Shown here piece by piece: positions 28,606-37,676 of a DNA stretch of 64,000 bases. The stretch is from Actinomycetospora sp. NBRC 106378. GTDB taxonomy: Bacteria; Actinomycetota; Actinomycetes; Mycobacteriales; Pseudonocardiaceae. Location of the stretch: positions 310,001 through 374,000 of the forward strand of contig NZ_BSTT01000001.1 in the NCBI RefSeq assembly GCF_030269685.1. The letters are read 5' to 3'. Position numbers and translations under genes: made by a program. Positions within the stretch are counted from its first letter, which is position 1. Each line of letters begins with the position of its first letter. Below the pieces are notes generated by a model. It saw only the letters and a list, made by a program, of their open reading frames with translations, ran no database searches and was not told where the DNA came from.

Positions 28606-30432
28606 TCAGGAGTCGTCGGGGTCCCAGCGTTCCTCGCGGATCTGCATCACCGAGACCACGGCCGCGCCGAGCGTGACCACCAGGCAGACGATGGCCGCCC
28701 AGGTCCCGACCCCGACGCTCTCACCCGGACGGGGCGGGGTCAGCACGAGCGCGGAGAGCCGGACGACGAGCAGCGCCCCGGCCGCGGCGAGCAGGGCCAG
28801 GGCCCGGGCCGGGCGGGCCCGCGGCGCGAGGAGCACCGCGATGGCCACCCCGACGACGCCCGCGAGCGAGCCCCAGGCGGCCGCACCCGGGTTCTGCCAC
28901 GTCCCGCCGGCGGCGTTCGCGGCGAACGCGTCGCGGGCGAGCGGCCCGCCGAACCCCGGGACGGCGAGCACGGCCGCGAGGGCGCACATCGGCAGCATCG
29001 TCGGGTCCGGTTCGACGGTGTCGGTGCCGTCGGCGGGCCGCGCCCCGAGCGGCGTCCGTGCACCGGCGACGTCGCGGCGCTCGGCGAACCCGGCGCCGAC
29101 GGCGAGCACCGCGGTCAGCACCGCGAGGACCAGCGCGCCGACCACGGCCCAGCCGCCCGCGCCGACGCCCACCCCGGTCGTCGGGAACGGGATCGCCGCA
29201 CCGAAGGCGGGGTCGACGGCCGGCGTCGTGCTGTCGACCGCCCCCAGGACGACGTCGAGAGCGGGACCGGCGGCGAAGGGCACCGTCAGCCAGGCGACCG
29301 AGAGGGTCGGCCGGGCCCGCACGACCAGGCGCGGGGTCCCGACGACGACGAGCACGGCCGGCAGCGCGAGGACCGCGGCGGCGGGCAGGAGCAGCACGCC
29401 GGTGCCGCTCTCGACGGGCGCGCTGTCGGCCAGCGTCGTCGTCGGCAGCAGCGCCCCGAACAGGGCCGCCCCGGCGGTGAGCAGCGCGGCCACCCCCGCC
29501 GCCCGCGAGCGCAGCACCGCGGTCCGGGCGGGGACACCGATGAGGAGCAGCCCACCCGCGACGGCCAGGACCGCCCCGGGCGAGACCTCGAGACCGGACC
29601 GGGCGATCGAGGCCGCGACGACGGGGGCGACTGCAGCGACCACCCCGGCCCCGAGCGCGGTGTGGACCGCGCGACGGACCCGCATGCCGGTCTCCGCGTC
29701 GGCGTCCGGCTCGGTCGGGCGCAGCCCCGGCAGCACCGCCGTCACCACCAGGACGACGGCGAGCAGCGCCACGCCGAGGCCCGCGGGGGGTGCGGTGTCG
29801 AGGACCGCGTGCGGGGCGAAGCCGGTGCCGGAGGTCTCGACGCTGAACGGCGCGGCCGCGAGGCCGGCGGCGGCCAGCACCGCACCCGCCACCGGACGGA
29901 CCAGGGCGCCGGGCGGGTGCCCACCGAACACGGCCGCCCCGCCCGTCCGCGCGAGGGCCACCAGGCCGCGGCCGGCGACGACGGCGGCGACGAGCAGGGC
30001 CACGTCGGCCACCACGAGCAGGACGGCGAGCGTGGCCGGCAGCGTCGAGGTGCCCGAGGGCAGGAGGTCGGGGCGGGCCGCCGCGACGGGGTCGACCAGC
30101 AGCGTGAGGTCGACGAGCAGCGCGCCCACACCGAGGACGCCGAGGGCGGCCGGGGCGGCCAGCGACGCCGCGCCCGGGGTGCGACGGGCCCGGCGGGTGG
30201 CCAGACCGGGGGCGAGCGCCGCGACGAGGGCGACGACGGGGGCGAGGACCCCGGCGGCCCGCGTCGGTGCGCCGATGGCGCCGGGGGCGAGCACGACGAC
30301 GACGATCCGCAGCCCCGCGGCGACCGCGACGGACGTGGCGGCGGCCCACCAGGCCCCGCCGACCCGTCGCGTCTCCGCCTCCGCGGCAGGCCCGGGCGGG
30401 CTCGGCCGCGGTTCGGCTCGTGAGGCCGTCAT
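28606..30432 (-). CDS. Large polytopic membrane protein, unknown function
   Basis: 608 residues, Ala/Val/Leu-rich, with about 16 predicted hydrophobic segments and no recognisable catalytic motif. The first helix is VAAGLRIVVVVLAPGAIGAP; long loops are few (a charged one near RPTEPDADAETGMRVRR, another before [20 protein letters not shown]). The very high alanine content could hide homology to actinobacterial integral membrane proteins described only as hypothetical. It is a single leftward gene starting at GTG/ATG 30432 with a divergent lipase gene 128 bases away. Confidence 0.7.
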   Translation of the reverse strand: MTASRAEPRPSPPGPAAEAETRRVGGAWWAAATSVAVAAGLRIVVVVLAPGAIGAPTRAAGVLAPVVALVAALAPGLATRRARRTPGAASLAAPAALGVLGVGALLVDLTLLVDPVAAARPDLLPSGTSTLPATLAVLLVVADVALLVAAVVAGRGLVALARTGGAAVFGGHPPGALVRPVAGAVLAAAGLAAAPFSVETSGTGFAPHAVLDTAPPAGLGVALLAVVLVVTAVLPGLRPTEPDADAETGMRVRRAVHTALGAGVVAAVAPVVAASIARSGLEVSPGAVLAVAGGLLLIGVPARTAVLRSRAAGVAALLTAGAALFGALLPTTTLADSAPVESGTGVLLLPAAAVLALPAVLVVVGTPRLVVRARPTLSVAWLTVPFAAGPALDVVLGAVDSTTPAVDPAFGAAIPFPTTGVGVGAGGWAVVGALVLAVLTAVLAVGAGFAERRDVAGARTPLGARPADGTDTVEPDPTMLPMCALAAVLAVPGFGGPLARDAFAANAAGGTWQNPGAAAWGSLAGVVGVAIAVLLAPRARPARALALLAAAGALLVVRLSALVLTPPRPGESVGVGTWAAIVCLVVTLGAAVVSVMQIREERWDPDDS

Positions 30433-30560
30433 CGACCGAAGAGTAGGCCGCTACCCGATCGGGTCCGCGCTCACCCACCGGTGCGACGAGATCGACTCTG
30501 GATCGATCTGATGACGGGCCCGGGGCGACACGCCGGTGAACGTCGCCTAACGTCGAGCAC

Positions 30561-31505
30561 ATGGACGTGACCCCGGTCATGTCGTCGGCGTCGACGCCGG
30601 CGACCGGCCCCGTCGGCTCCCTCGCCGCCGTGGCGCAGCAGGCGTGGGGTGCCGTGTCCTACGCCGCCCGCACGGTGGGTGTGCCCGCCGGCGTGCGGGG
30701 TCTCGCGGTGGAGCTCGCCTACACGGCGGTCCACCTCTCGGTCTACCCGTGGGGCCTGCTCGACGAGGCCCTGCGTCCGGGCGGCGTGCACGCCCACCAC
30801 CGCACCGACACGATGCCGCCGACCGAGCGCTCGTTCCTGGTGTCCGACCTCGACGGGTCGAGCACGCCGGTGCTGCTCGTGCACGGGATCGTCGACAACC
30901 GGTCGATCTTCCACTACCTCGCCCGGTCGCTCCGGCGCCGCGGCCACGGCACCGTGCAGGCCGTCAACTACAGCCCGCTCACCGCGTTCACCGGCGACGT
31001 GCGCACCGCGGCCCGTGACCTCGGCGACCACGTCGAGCGGCTGTGCGCGGTCTCCGGCGCCGACCGCGTCCACATCGTCGGCCACTCCCTGGGCGGCCTG
31101 ATCTCGCGCTACTACGTGCAGCGCCTCGGCGGTGACGCGCGGGTGGACACCCTCGTGACCCTCGGCACCCCGCACCGCGGCTCGGCGATCGCGCACCTGC
31201 TGCCGCCCACCCTCGTGCCCCGCCAGCTGCAGCCCGGTTCGGAGCTCCTGCGCGAACTGGAGGAGCCCGCACCCGACTGTCGAACCCGGTTCCTCGCGGT
31301 GTGGAGCCGGATGGACCAGCTGATCATCCCGCAGCGCAACGCCCGGCTCGAGCACCCCGACCTCGAGGTGGAGAACGTCCGTCTCGACCACGTCGGCCAC
31401 ATGGCGATGACGATCGACCCCGAGGTCGTCCACCTCGTGGCCCGCCGCCTGGGCCGGACCCGCTCGCCGCGCGAGCGCATCGGGGCGGTCGCGGCCGCGG
31501 GCTGA
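30561..31505 (+). CDS. Alpha/beta-hydrolase, triacylglycerol lipase/esterase type
   Basis: 314 residues. PVLLVHGIVDNRSIFHYLAR holds the oxyanion-hole HG, GHSLGGLISRYYV near residue 174 holds the nucleophile Ser, WSRMDQLIIP holds the acid Asp, and DHVGHMAMTIDPEVV holds the catalytic His. The set is typical of LipA/EstA-like lipases and PGAP1-like esterases. No cleavable signal is evident; the N-terminal 50 residues are mildly hydrophobic, so membrane association is possible. Substrate unknown. Confidence 0.88.
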   Translation: MDVTPVMSSASTPATGPVGSLAAVAQQAWGAVSYAARTVGVPAGVRGLAVELAYTAVHLSVYPWGLLDEALRPGGVHAHHRTDTMPPTERSFLVSDLDGSSTPVLLVHGIVDNRSIFHYLARSLRRRGHGTVQAVNYSPLTAFTGDVRTAARDLGDHVERLCAVSGADRVHIVGHSLGGLISRYYVQRLGGDARVDTLVTLGTPHRGSAIAHLLPPTLVPRQLQPGSELLRELEEPAPDCRTRFLAVWSRMDQLIIPQRNARLEHPDLEVENVRLDHVGHMAMTIDPEVVHLVARRLGRTRSPRERIGAVAAAG

Positions 31506-31748
31506 CGCCCTGCGCTCCACTCACCCGACCGTGTGATGACCGCTCGGCGCGCACGAGCGTGCACACGGCGTGCGATCTGGGTGTTTCGCGGGACGACGTT
31601 TGCCCGCAGTTGGGATTTCGTGACACCGTCCGCACGTCCAGCATCACGGTGCGGTCACGAACGGCTCACGGATCGACCCCGACGATCCGTGGCGGCGCCC
31701 CCACGCCACCGCCGTCGCGTCCGGCCCCGATCTGCGGAAAGGTTGGTT

Positions 31749-32840
31749 TTGGCGCGTCACAGCTCCCCCCGTGGCCAGGCCGACTCCCCGTCGCTTCGCT
31801 CCTTCGCCCCCTCGCTGACCGGCGGATTCGCCGGCTTCGGCGCGCCCGCGCTCGCGGGCGCGGGCGCGGGAGGTCCCGGTCTGTTCGGTGGCGGTCCCCG
31901 CCTCGCCCCGTCCCGGCCGGCTCCCCGTCCCGCCGACGAGGGCCGGACCACCGCGTTCGTCGGTGGCCCGGCGGACGGTCGAGCTCCGCTGCGCTCCGTC
32001 CCCGGTGGCCGCGGCCCGGCGCTGCCCACGCGCGCCCCGTCCGGCCTGCGTCCCGCCCCGGCCGGGGATCCGCACCGTCCCGACGACGGGGCCTCCCGCG
32101 GCCCGCGCCGCGGGTCCAACCCGCTGACCGGTCGTCTCGCCGTCGCCGCCGTCGCGGCCGGTGCGCTGGCCACGGCCGGGCACAGCGTCGTCTCCAGCGG
32201 TCTCGACGCCCCGACCGGTGAGACCCGCGCCGACCTGGCGCTCTCCGCCGGGACCGCCGACGTCCCGGCCGCCGCGACCGCGACCTCCGCGGCGGCCGCG
32301 ACGAGCGCGCTGGACGCCGCCACCACCGGCGTCCTCGCGATCACCCCGGCCCCGTCGGCGCCGAGCCAGGTCTCGTCGCTGTCGAAGTCGCGCAAGGTGG
32401 CCGACGTGGCGGCGGCCCGGGAGGCGGCCGCCCGCGCCCCGAAGTTCGTCAAGCCCGCCGAGGGCCGCTTCACCTCGGGCTTCGGCGCCCGCTGGGGCAC
32501 CTCGCACCGTGGGGTCGACATCGCCGGGCCGATCGGCACCCCGATCGTCTCCGTCGCCGACGGCACCGTGCTCGAGTCCGGTCCGGCCAGCGGCTTCGGC
32601 ATGTGGGTCCGGGTGCAGCTCGAGGACGGCACGATCAACGTCTACGGCCACATCAACCGCTCCTTCGTGAAGGAGGGGCAGAAGGTGAAGGCCGGCGAGG
32701 AGATCGCCGAGATCGGCAACCGTGGCCAGTCCACGGGCCCGCACCTGCACTTCGAGGTGTGGACCCCGGGCGGCACGAAGATCAACCCGCTCCCGTGGCT
32801 CGCGGAGCGCGGCATCTCGCTGGGCGCGTCGGCCGACTAG
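31749..32840 (+). CDS. M23 (LytM-type) cell-wall peptidase, membrane anchored
   Basis: About 363 residues. The N-terminal 125 residues are Pro/Gly/Arg-rich and probably cytoplasmic, followed by one hydrophobic helix (LAVAAVAAGALATAGHSVV near residue 130), an Ala/Thr-rich linker and a C-terminal LytM domain. Zinc and catalytic residues are present: HRGVDIAG near residue 252 and GPHLHFEVW near 330. It should cleave peptidoglycan cross-links outside the cell. The start is taken as TTG 31749 because GGAAAGG (31736-31742) is 6 bases upstream; no ATG or GTG fits. The 240-base leader was checked for a c-di-AMP (ydaO-type) riboswitch, common before such genes; I did not see its core motifs. Confidence 0.88.
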   Translation: MARHSSPRGQADSPSLRSFAPSLTGGFAGFGAPALAGAGAGGPGLFGGGPRLAPSRPAPRPADEGRTTAFVGGPADGRAPLRSVPGGRGPALPTRAPSGLRPAPAGDPHRPDDGASRGPRRGSNPLTGRLAVAAVAAGALATAGHSVVSSGLDAPTGETRADLALSAGTADVPAAATATSAAAATSALDAATTGVLAITPAPSAPSQVSSLSKSRKVADVAAAREAAARAPKFVKPAEGRFTSGFGARWGTSHRGVDIAGPIGTPIVSVADGTVLESGPASGFGMWVRVQLEDGTINVYGHINRSFVKEGQKVKAGEEIAEIGNRGQSTGPHLHFEVWTPGGTKINPLPWLAERGISLGASAD

Positions 32841-32854
32841 CCCCTCCCCCGTTC

Positions 32855-32907
32855 CGAGCGAACGGCACTCTCGGGCACATCGATGCTGCGAAAGTGCCGC
32901 TCGCTCG
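32855..32907. terminator. Bidirectional terminator between converging genes
   Basis: An extended, interrupted stem pairs CGAGCG, CGGCACT and TCG on the left (32855-32873) with CGA, AGTGCCG and CGCTCG on the right (32889-32907). It lies between the M23 peptidase stop and the stop of the MpaB-family gene, so it probably serves both. Confidence 0.75.
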
Positions 32908-32915
32908 TTCCGGGT

Positions 32916-33722
32916 TCAGGCGCTGCGGACCAGATCCCGGGCCCGGGCCGCGCGAGGAGGCATCGGCGGGTCGGGCAGCACCGTCGTCGCACGACGGGCG
33001 AGCCGGAGCGCCACCGTCGTGGCGGCGTCCGTGGTCGGCAGACCGGGGAGCCCGTACATCCGCCGGGCCCACCGCGGCAGGGTGCCGAGCGCCAGGCCGG
33101 CGAGCGTGGAGAGCGTGACGGCGATCCCGGCGGGCGCGTTCGGCTGCGGGCGCAGCAGGCCACCGACGCCGAGCCGGGCCTCGTCGGTCATCGCCAGCGT
33201 CGGGCGCATCCGCGCGAAGTAGGCGGCCATCTCCGCCTGCGAGGACGGCACGATCGCCGGGTCGAGCCCCACCACCTCGGCTGCCCGCACGTTCTCGGCC
33301 GTGTAGGCGTCGGCGTCCGCGGCGTCGAGCACACCGGCCCGCCGGGCGACGTCGACGTAGGAGTCGATCTCGCAGACGTGCACCCAGAGCAGGTGCTCGG
33401 GCTCGTCGAGGCGGAAGGGGGTCCCGTCGGGGTCGTGCCCGCGCAGGGTGGTGTGCAGCCGGCGGACCCGTCCCGCGATCGCCTCGATCTCGGCGGTGCT
33501 GCCGAACGTGCGGGTCCCCACGAACTCGACGGTCCGCTGGAACCGGGGCCACGCCTTCTTCGGGTCGAACAGCGCGGAGTTCTGGTACGTCCCGCGCATC
33601 ACGCGGGGGTGCAGCGACTGCAACAGCAGGGCACGCATCCCGGCGATCCACAGGACCGGTTCCACGTGCACCCGCCAGGTCACCGAGCCGGGTCCGAACA
33701 GGCCCTCGTCGTGGACGTCCAC
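32916..33722 (-). CDS. Oxygenase MpaB family protein (DUF2236)
   Basis: About 268 residues. VTWRVHVEPVLWIAGMRALL, LQSLHPRVMRGT and WVHVCEIDSYVDVARRAG are hallmark blocks of the MpaB/latex-clearing-protein superfamily, whose characterised members bind heme b; the conserved His residues in the last two blocks would be ligands. The physiological substrate of actinobacterial members is generally unknown. GTG 33722 is chosen because GGGAG lies 4 bases upstream and conserved sequence begins just after it. A TTG at 33812 would add 30 poorly conserved residues. Confidence 0.8.
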   Translation of the reverse strand: MDVHDEGLFGPGSVTWRVHVEPVLWIAGMRALLLQSLHPRVMRGTYQNSALFDPKKAWPRFQRTVEFVGTRTFGSTAEIEAIAGRVRRLHTTLRGHDPDGTPFRLDEPEHLLWVHVCEIDSYVDVARRAGVLDAADADAYTAENVRAAEVVGLDPAIVPSSQAEMAAYFARMRPTLAMTDEARLGVGGLLRPQPNAPAGIAVTLSTLAGLALGTLPRWARRMYGLPGLPTTDAATTVALRLARRATTVLPDPPMPPRAARARDLVRSA

Positions 33723-33858
33723 TGCGCTCCCGGAGGTGTCGGGGGTGAGCCGGGCGGCGTCGTACTCGCCCGCCCCCCCGTCCAGACCTACCCGCGGTCG
33801 GCGACCCGGCAACCGGACGCCCCGCGTCCCGCCCGGTCGCGGGCGGGACGGGGCGTCC

Positions 33859-36396
33859 CTACAGCTTCTGCATCGGCACGCCGCCGATGAGCATCAGCCG
33901 CACCGTGCCCGCGGAACCGAAGTCGATGGTCGCGGTCTGCTTGCTCCCGACCCCGTCGACCACGGTGACCAGACCCAGCCCGTACTTGTCGTGGCTGACC
34001 CGGTCGCCCACCTCGAGCGACAGCGCCGGGGCGCTGGAGGCCGAGCGCATCGGCGACGGCCGCGAGCGGGAGCCGGTCAGGTCGCGGCCCCAGGAGCGGC
34101 CGGAGCCGAAGCCCGTCGACGCCGAGGGCGCGGACCGCTCGGGGGCCGAGCGCCGCCAGTCGACGACCTCGGCCGGCACCTCGTCGAGGAACCGCGACGG
34201 AGGGTTGGCCTGCGGCTGCCCGAACGCCGAGCGCATGAGCGCGCGGGAGAGGTAGAGCCGCTGCTGGGCGCGGGTGATCCCGACGTAGGCGAGGCGGCGT
34301 TCCTCGGAGAGCTCGGCGGGGTCGGCCAGCGCGCGCTGGTGCGGGAAGACACCGTCCTCCCATCCCGTGCAGAACACGACCGGGAACTCGAGGCCCTTCG
34401 CGGTGTGCAGCGTCATGAGCGTGACGACGCCGTCGCCGCCGTCGGGGATCGAGTCGGCGTCCGCGACGAGCGACACCCGCTCGAGGAAGGCCTCCAGCGA
34501 GCCGGGGTCGGTCGCGTCGTCGGCCGCCACCACCACGCCCGCCGGGACCTCCGCCGCCCCGTCGGCCTGGGCCGCCTCCGCCACCGCGGCGTTGGCCCGG
34601 GCGTCGCCGACGAACTCGCGGGCCACGCTGACGAGCTCGGTGAGGTTCTCCAGCCGCGACTGCTCCTGCGGGTCCTCGGAGTTCTCCAGCTCGGCGCGGT
34701 AGCGCGACATGTCGAGCACGGCGTCGAGGGTGTCGGCGACCTCCTGGCCGCCCGCCACGCCCGCGGCCAGCGCGTCCATCATCTCGACGAACTCGGCGAT
34801 GTTGCGCTGGGACCGGGTGGCCAGCCCGTGCACCGTGCCCGCCGCCGCCCGCCGGAGGGCGGCCGCGAAGGTGACGTGCTCGCGCTCGGCGTGGTCGGCC
34901 ACCACCGCCTCCGCGCGGTCGCCGATCCCGCGCTTGGGCACGTTGAGGATGCGCCGCAGTGAGACGGTGTCCTCCGGGTTGGAGAGGACCTTGAGGTAGG
35001 CGAGCGCGTCGCGGACCTCGCGGCGCTCGTAGAACCGCACCCCGCCGACGATCTTGTAGGGCATGCCGAGGCGGACGAACACGTCCTCGAACACCCGCGA
35101 CTGCGCGTTGGTCCGGTAGAACACCGCGACCTCGCCGAACCGGACCTCGCCGCCGTCGACGAGCCGGTCGATCTCCGCGGCGACGAACGCGGCCTCGTCG
35201 TGCTCGTTGTCCGCGACGTACCCGACGATCTTCTCGCCGTCGCCCTGGTCGGTCCACAGCCGCTTGTCCCGCCGGTCGGGGTTGCGGGCGATGACGCCGT
35301 TGGCCGCCGTCAGGATCATCTGCGTGGAGCGGTAGTTCTGCTCCAGCAGGATCGTGCGCGCCTCGGGGTAGTCGCGCTCGAACTCGATGATGTTGCGGAT
35401 CGTCGCGCCGCGGAACGCGTAGATCGACTGGTCCGCGTCGCCCACCACGACCAGCTCCGCGGGCGGCACCGAGCCGTCGGGCGAGCCGCTCGCGAGCGCG
35501 CGCACCAGCTCGTACTGCGCGTGGTTGGTGTCCTGGTACTCGTCGACGAGCACGTGCCGGAACCGCCGGCGGTAGTGCTCCGCGACGTCGGGGAACCGCT
35601 GGAGCAGGTCGACCGTGCGGCCGATCAGGTCGTCGAAGTCCAGCGAGTTCGACTCCTGCAGCCGCTGCTGGTAGGTGGTGAACACCTCGGCGCAGCGGCG
35701 CTCGTAGTCGTTCGCCGCCGCCTCGGAGGCCGTGATCGGGTCGACCAGCTCGTTCTTCCACGCGCTGATCTGCCCCAGCAGGCCGCGCGGCGGGAAGCGC
35801 TTCGGGTCGAGGTCGAGCTGCTTGGTGATGGTGGCGACGAGGCGCCGCGAGTCGTCCGCGTCGTAGATCGAGAAGGTGCTCGACAGGTCGAGGTGCTTGT
35901 ACTCGCGGCGCAGGATCCGCACGCACATGGAGTGGAAGGTCGACACCCACATCGCGTTCGACCGCCGGCCGATCAGCGCCGCGACGCGCTCGCGCATCTC
36001 GGCGGCGGCCTTGTTGGTGAACGTGATCGCGAGGATCTGACCGGGGTGGGCCCCGTGCGCCAGCTGGTAGGCGATGCGGTGGGTGAGCACGCGCGTCTTG
36101 CCCGATCCCGCGCCCGCCACGATGAGCAGCGGCGACCCGCTGTGCGTCACGGCCTCGCGCTGCTGCGGGTTCATCCCCTCGAGCAGCTGCTGCCCGCGGT
36201 CGTCCCGACGCTCGGGCCGTCCCGACGACGGGCGACCGGGCTGCTCGGCGTCCCCGCGCCCCTCACCGGTCCGGCCCTCCCCCGTACGACGCAGGGCCGT
36301 GGTGCCGGCGGCGCCGGCGAGCCGCGCCGCGAGCCCGGCGGCGGCGCTCGGACGGGCCGTCCGGGGCGCGGACGACCCCGTGTCAGTGCTACTCAT
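33859..36396 (-). CDS. pcrA: ATP-dependent DNA helicase PcrA/UvrD1
   Basis: 845-residue SF1A helicase acting in nucleotide excision repair and replication restart. A variable 75-residue N-terminus is followed by GMNPQQREAV (Q motif), AGAGSGKT (Walker A near residue 92), TFTNKAAAEMRERV, LVDEYQDTNHAQY (motif II near 283), VVGDADQSIYAFRGA and LEQNYRST, and late motifs TLMTLHTAKGLEFPVVF. The C-terminal 60 residues (VGDRVSHDKYGLGLVTVVDG) form the Tudor-like region that in PcrA contacts RNA polymerase. Single leftward gene. Confidence 0.96.
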   Translation of the reverse strand: MSSTDTGSSAPRTARPSAAAGLAARLAGAAGTTALRRTGEGRTGEGRGDAEQPGRPSSGRPERRDDRGQQLLEGMNPQQREAVTHSGSPLLIVAGAGSGKTRVLTHRIAYQLAHGAHPGQILAITFTNKAAAEMRERVAALIGRRSNAMWVSTFHSMCVRILRREYKHLDLSSTFSIYDADDSRRLVATITKQLDLDPKRFPPRGLLGQISAWKNELVDPITASEAAANDYERRCAEVFTTYQQRLQESNSLDFDDLIGRTVDLLQRFPDVAEHYRRRFRHVLVDEYQDTNHAQYELVRALASGSPDGSVPPAELVVVGDADQSIYAFRGATIRNIIEFERDYPEARTILLEQNYRSTQMILTAANGVIARNPDRRDKRLWTDQGDGEKIVGYVADNEHDEAAFVAAEIDRLVDGGEVRFGEVAVFYRTNAQSRVFEDVFVRLGMPYKIVGGVRFYERREVRDALAYLKVLSNPEDTVSLRRILNVPKRGIGDRAEAVVADHAEREHVTFAAALRRAAAGTVHGLATRSQRNIAEFVEMMDALAAGVAGGQEVADTLDAVLDMSRYRAELENSEDPQEQSRLENLTELVSVAREFVGDARANAAVAEAAQADGAAEVPAGVVVAADDATDPGSLEAFLERVSLVADADSIPDGGDGVVTLMTLHTAKGLEFPVVFCTGWEDGVFPHQRALADPAELSEERRLAYVGITRAQQRLYLSRALMRSAFGQPQANPPSRFLDEVPAEVVDWRRSAPERSAPSASTGFGSGRSWGRDLTGSRSRPSPMRSASSAPALSLEVGDRVSHDKYGLGLVTVVDGVGSKQTATIDFGSAGTVRLMLIGGVPMQKL

Positions 36397-36459
36397 CGCC
36401 TCGCCACGCTACCCGGCACCCCCGACAGCCCGGGGCCGGTTCACCGGCGGGCCGTCCTG

Positions 36460-36488
36460 CTGACACACGGGCGGACCCGGACTAGGCT
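36460..36488 (+). promoter_or_regulatory. Sigma-70-type promoter of the chorismate mutase leader
   Basis: CTGACA (36460-36465), a spacer of exactly 17 bases, then TAGGCT (36483-36488). The -35 matches TTGACA at 5 of 6 positions and the -10 fits TANNNT. Transcription should start within about 8 bases, at or next to GTG 36496, which would make the first ORF leaderless. Confidence 0.7.
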
Positions 36489-36495
36489 CTCCGAC

Positions 36496-36558
36496 GTGCA
36501 CGCGGCGCGGCGATTTCGCTACGGGACCCGGACCCCGGTTCCCGTGGACGTGCGCTGA
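36496..36558 (+). CDS. Putative leaderless 20-residue leader peptide
   Basis: A 20-codon ORF starting GTG at 36496, 8 bases after the -10 element. The product begins MHAARRFRYG and ends PVPVDVR. There is no room for a ribosome site, so it would be translated from the mRNA 5' end. A GC-rich hairpin (36577-36605) follows 18 bases after its stop, and the chorismate mutase ORF starts about 100 bases downstream. The layout resembles an attenuator, but the peptide has only one Phe and one Tyr, plus five Arg, so what would be sensed is unclear. Confidence 0.5.
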   Translation: MHAARRFRYGTRTPVPVDVR

Positions 36559-36576
36559 TCCGCTGCCCACCGCACC

Positions 36577-36605
36577 CGCCCCGGAGTCCTCGCGACGCCG
36601 GGGCG
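36577..36605 (+). terminator. Hairpin between leader ORF and chorismate mutase (possible attenuator)
   Basis: An 8-bp perfect stem, CGCCCCGG / CCGGGGCG, with a 13-base loop is followed by TTCTC. Position between a leader ORF and a structural gene suggests conditional termination. Confidence 0.5.
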
Positions 36606-36655
36606 TTCTCGTGCCGGGGTCGGACGGCTCCGACACACCCGTGAGGACCACGACC

Positions 36656-36958
36656 GTGACCGACACGCCGACCAGCAGCGACGCGACCGGCGCACTCGCT
36701 CCCGCCACCGCCGAGGAGATCCCCGACCTGCGGGTCGAGATCGACGCCATCGACGCCGAACTGCTGCGTCTGATCAAGCGGCGCTCCGAGATCTCGCAGC
36801 GCATCGGCCTGGCGCGCATGGCCGCCGGCGGGCCGCGCATCGTCTACAACCGCGAGATGCAGGTGCTCGCCCGCTTCCGCGACCTCGGCAGCGAGGGCCG
36901 CGAGCTCGGCATGCTGCTGCTGCGTCTCGGGCGCGGCCGGCTCGGGGGCGGCCGCTAG
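36656..36958 (+). CDS. Chorismate mutase, AroQ type
   Basis: Converts chorismate to prephenate at the branch to Phe and Tyr. About 100 residues: a 20-residue variable start, then the all-helical AroQ fold. LRVEIDAIDAELLRLIKRRS gives the conserved Arg and Lys of helix 1; ISQRIGLARMAAGGPRIVYN and REMQVLARFRDLG give the second Arg and the loop before helix 3. GTG 36656 has GAGGA about 8 bases upstream; GTG 36641 is an alternative. It is preceded by a probable leader ORF and hairpin. Confidence 0.9.
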   Translation: MTDTPTSSDATGALAPATAEEIPDLRVEIDAIDAELLRLIKRRSEISQRIGLARMAAGGPRIVYNREMQVLARFRDLGSEGRELGMLLLRLGRGRLGGGR

Positions 36959-37026
36959 CCGGTCACCGGGCGGGCGAGCGACGGAAACCGGCACGGACCA
37001 CACCCGACCGCTGGCATCCTGGGGTC

Positions 37027-37353
37027 ATGGGAACGGTCATCGACCTGATCGCGACGATCGTCGCCATCCTGGGTCTGCTCGCCGCCGTCGGCTACGGCGG
37101 CTACCTGCTCATGCTGCGGTCGGTGGCCACGAAGCGTCCCGGCGCCTCCCACGTCGCCGCCGACGCCACCAAGCGGCTGCCGGCCGCGGGAGGTCTCGTC
37201 GTGGGGGCGCTCATCGCCTGGGCGCTCACCGGGGCGGACAGCGTGCCCGTCGACGTCCTCGGTCTCCTCCTCGGCGGCGGCCTCGGTCTCGCGTCGGTCA
37301 GCCGGCTCCAGAGCGCCCGCAAGCGGTTGGCCAACCCGCCGTCGTCGTTCTGA
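37027..37353 (+). CDS. Small membrane protein
   Basis: 108 residues with an N-terminal membrane helix (LIATIVAILGLLAAVGYGGYLL), a basic loop and a second hydrophobic hairpin (AAGGLVVGALIAWALTG and VDVLGLLLGGGLGLASVS), ending in a basic tail. No family recognised. ATG 37027 lies 68 bases after chorismate mutase on the same strand, so it may share that transcript. Function unknown. Confidence 0.7.
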   Translation: MGTVIDLIATIVAILGLLAAVGYGGYLLMLRSVATKRPGASHVAADATKRLPAAGGLVVGALIAWALTGADSVPVDVLGLLLGGGLGLASVSRLQSARKRLANPPSSF

Positions 37354-37676
37354 CGCCACCCGTTCAGCCGCGTGACGTCCGGGCAGGTCCGCCCGGGCGG
37401 AGCCGCGATCCGGGCACCCGGGGTCACCGCACTGCTCCCGGTCGTCGCCGAACGGCATCCGGCGCGCGCCGAACGACCGTCACCGACCGCGGCCGTCGTC
37501 GTTCGGATGAGTGAGGCTCTCTCTCGCTCGTCCGTGCCCGCAACACGCCCGCACGGCGACGGAGAGCGGTCGGTCGTCGGTCGGCCGTTCCCGAGCGCTG
37601 GGCGGGCGTCACCTGTCCGAGTAGACAGTCACCTCACGAGATCGGTGGCGGGGGCTGACCTATCGGGAGTGACGAC
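37354..37676. other. 323-base intergenic region with two inverted repeats
   Basis: No gene seen. CCGGGC/GCCCGG with a 6-base loop (37379-37396) follows the small membrane protein gene and may be a weak terminator. CGAACGAC (37470-37477) pairs perfectly with GTCGTTCG (37498-37505) across 20 bases, which could be an operator or RNA hairpin upstream of the gene at 37677. The rest looks like ordinary promoter/leader DNA. Confidence 0.5.

Noticed and set aside
31506-31748. c-di-AMP (ydaO-type) riboswitch before the M23 peptidase gene
   Set aside because: Such riboswitches are common before actinobacterial wall hydrolases, but the core conserved blocks of that motif were not found in this 240-base leader.
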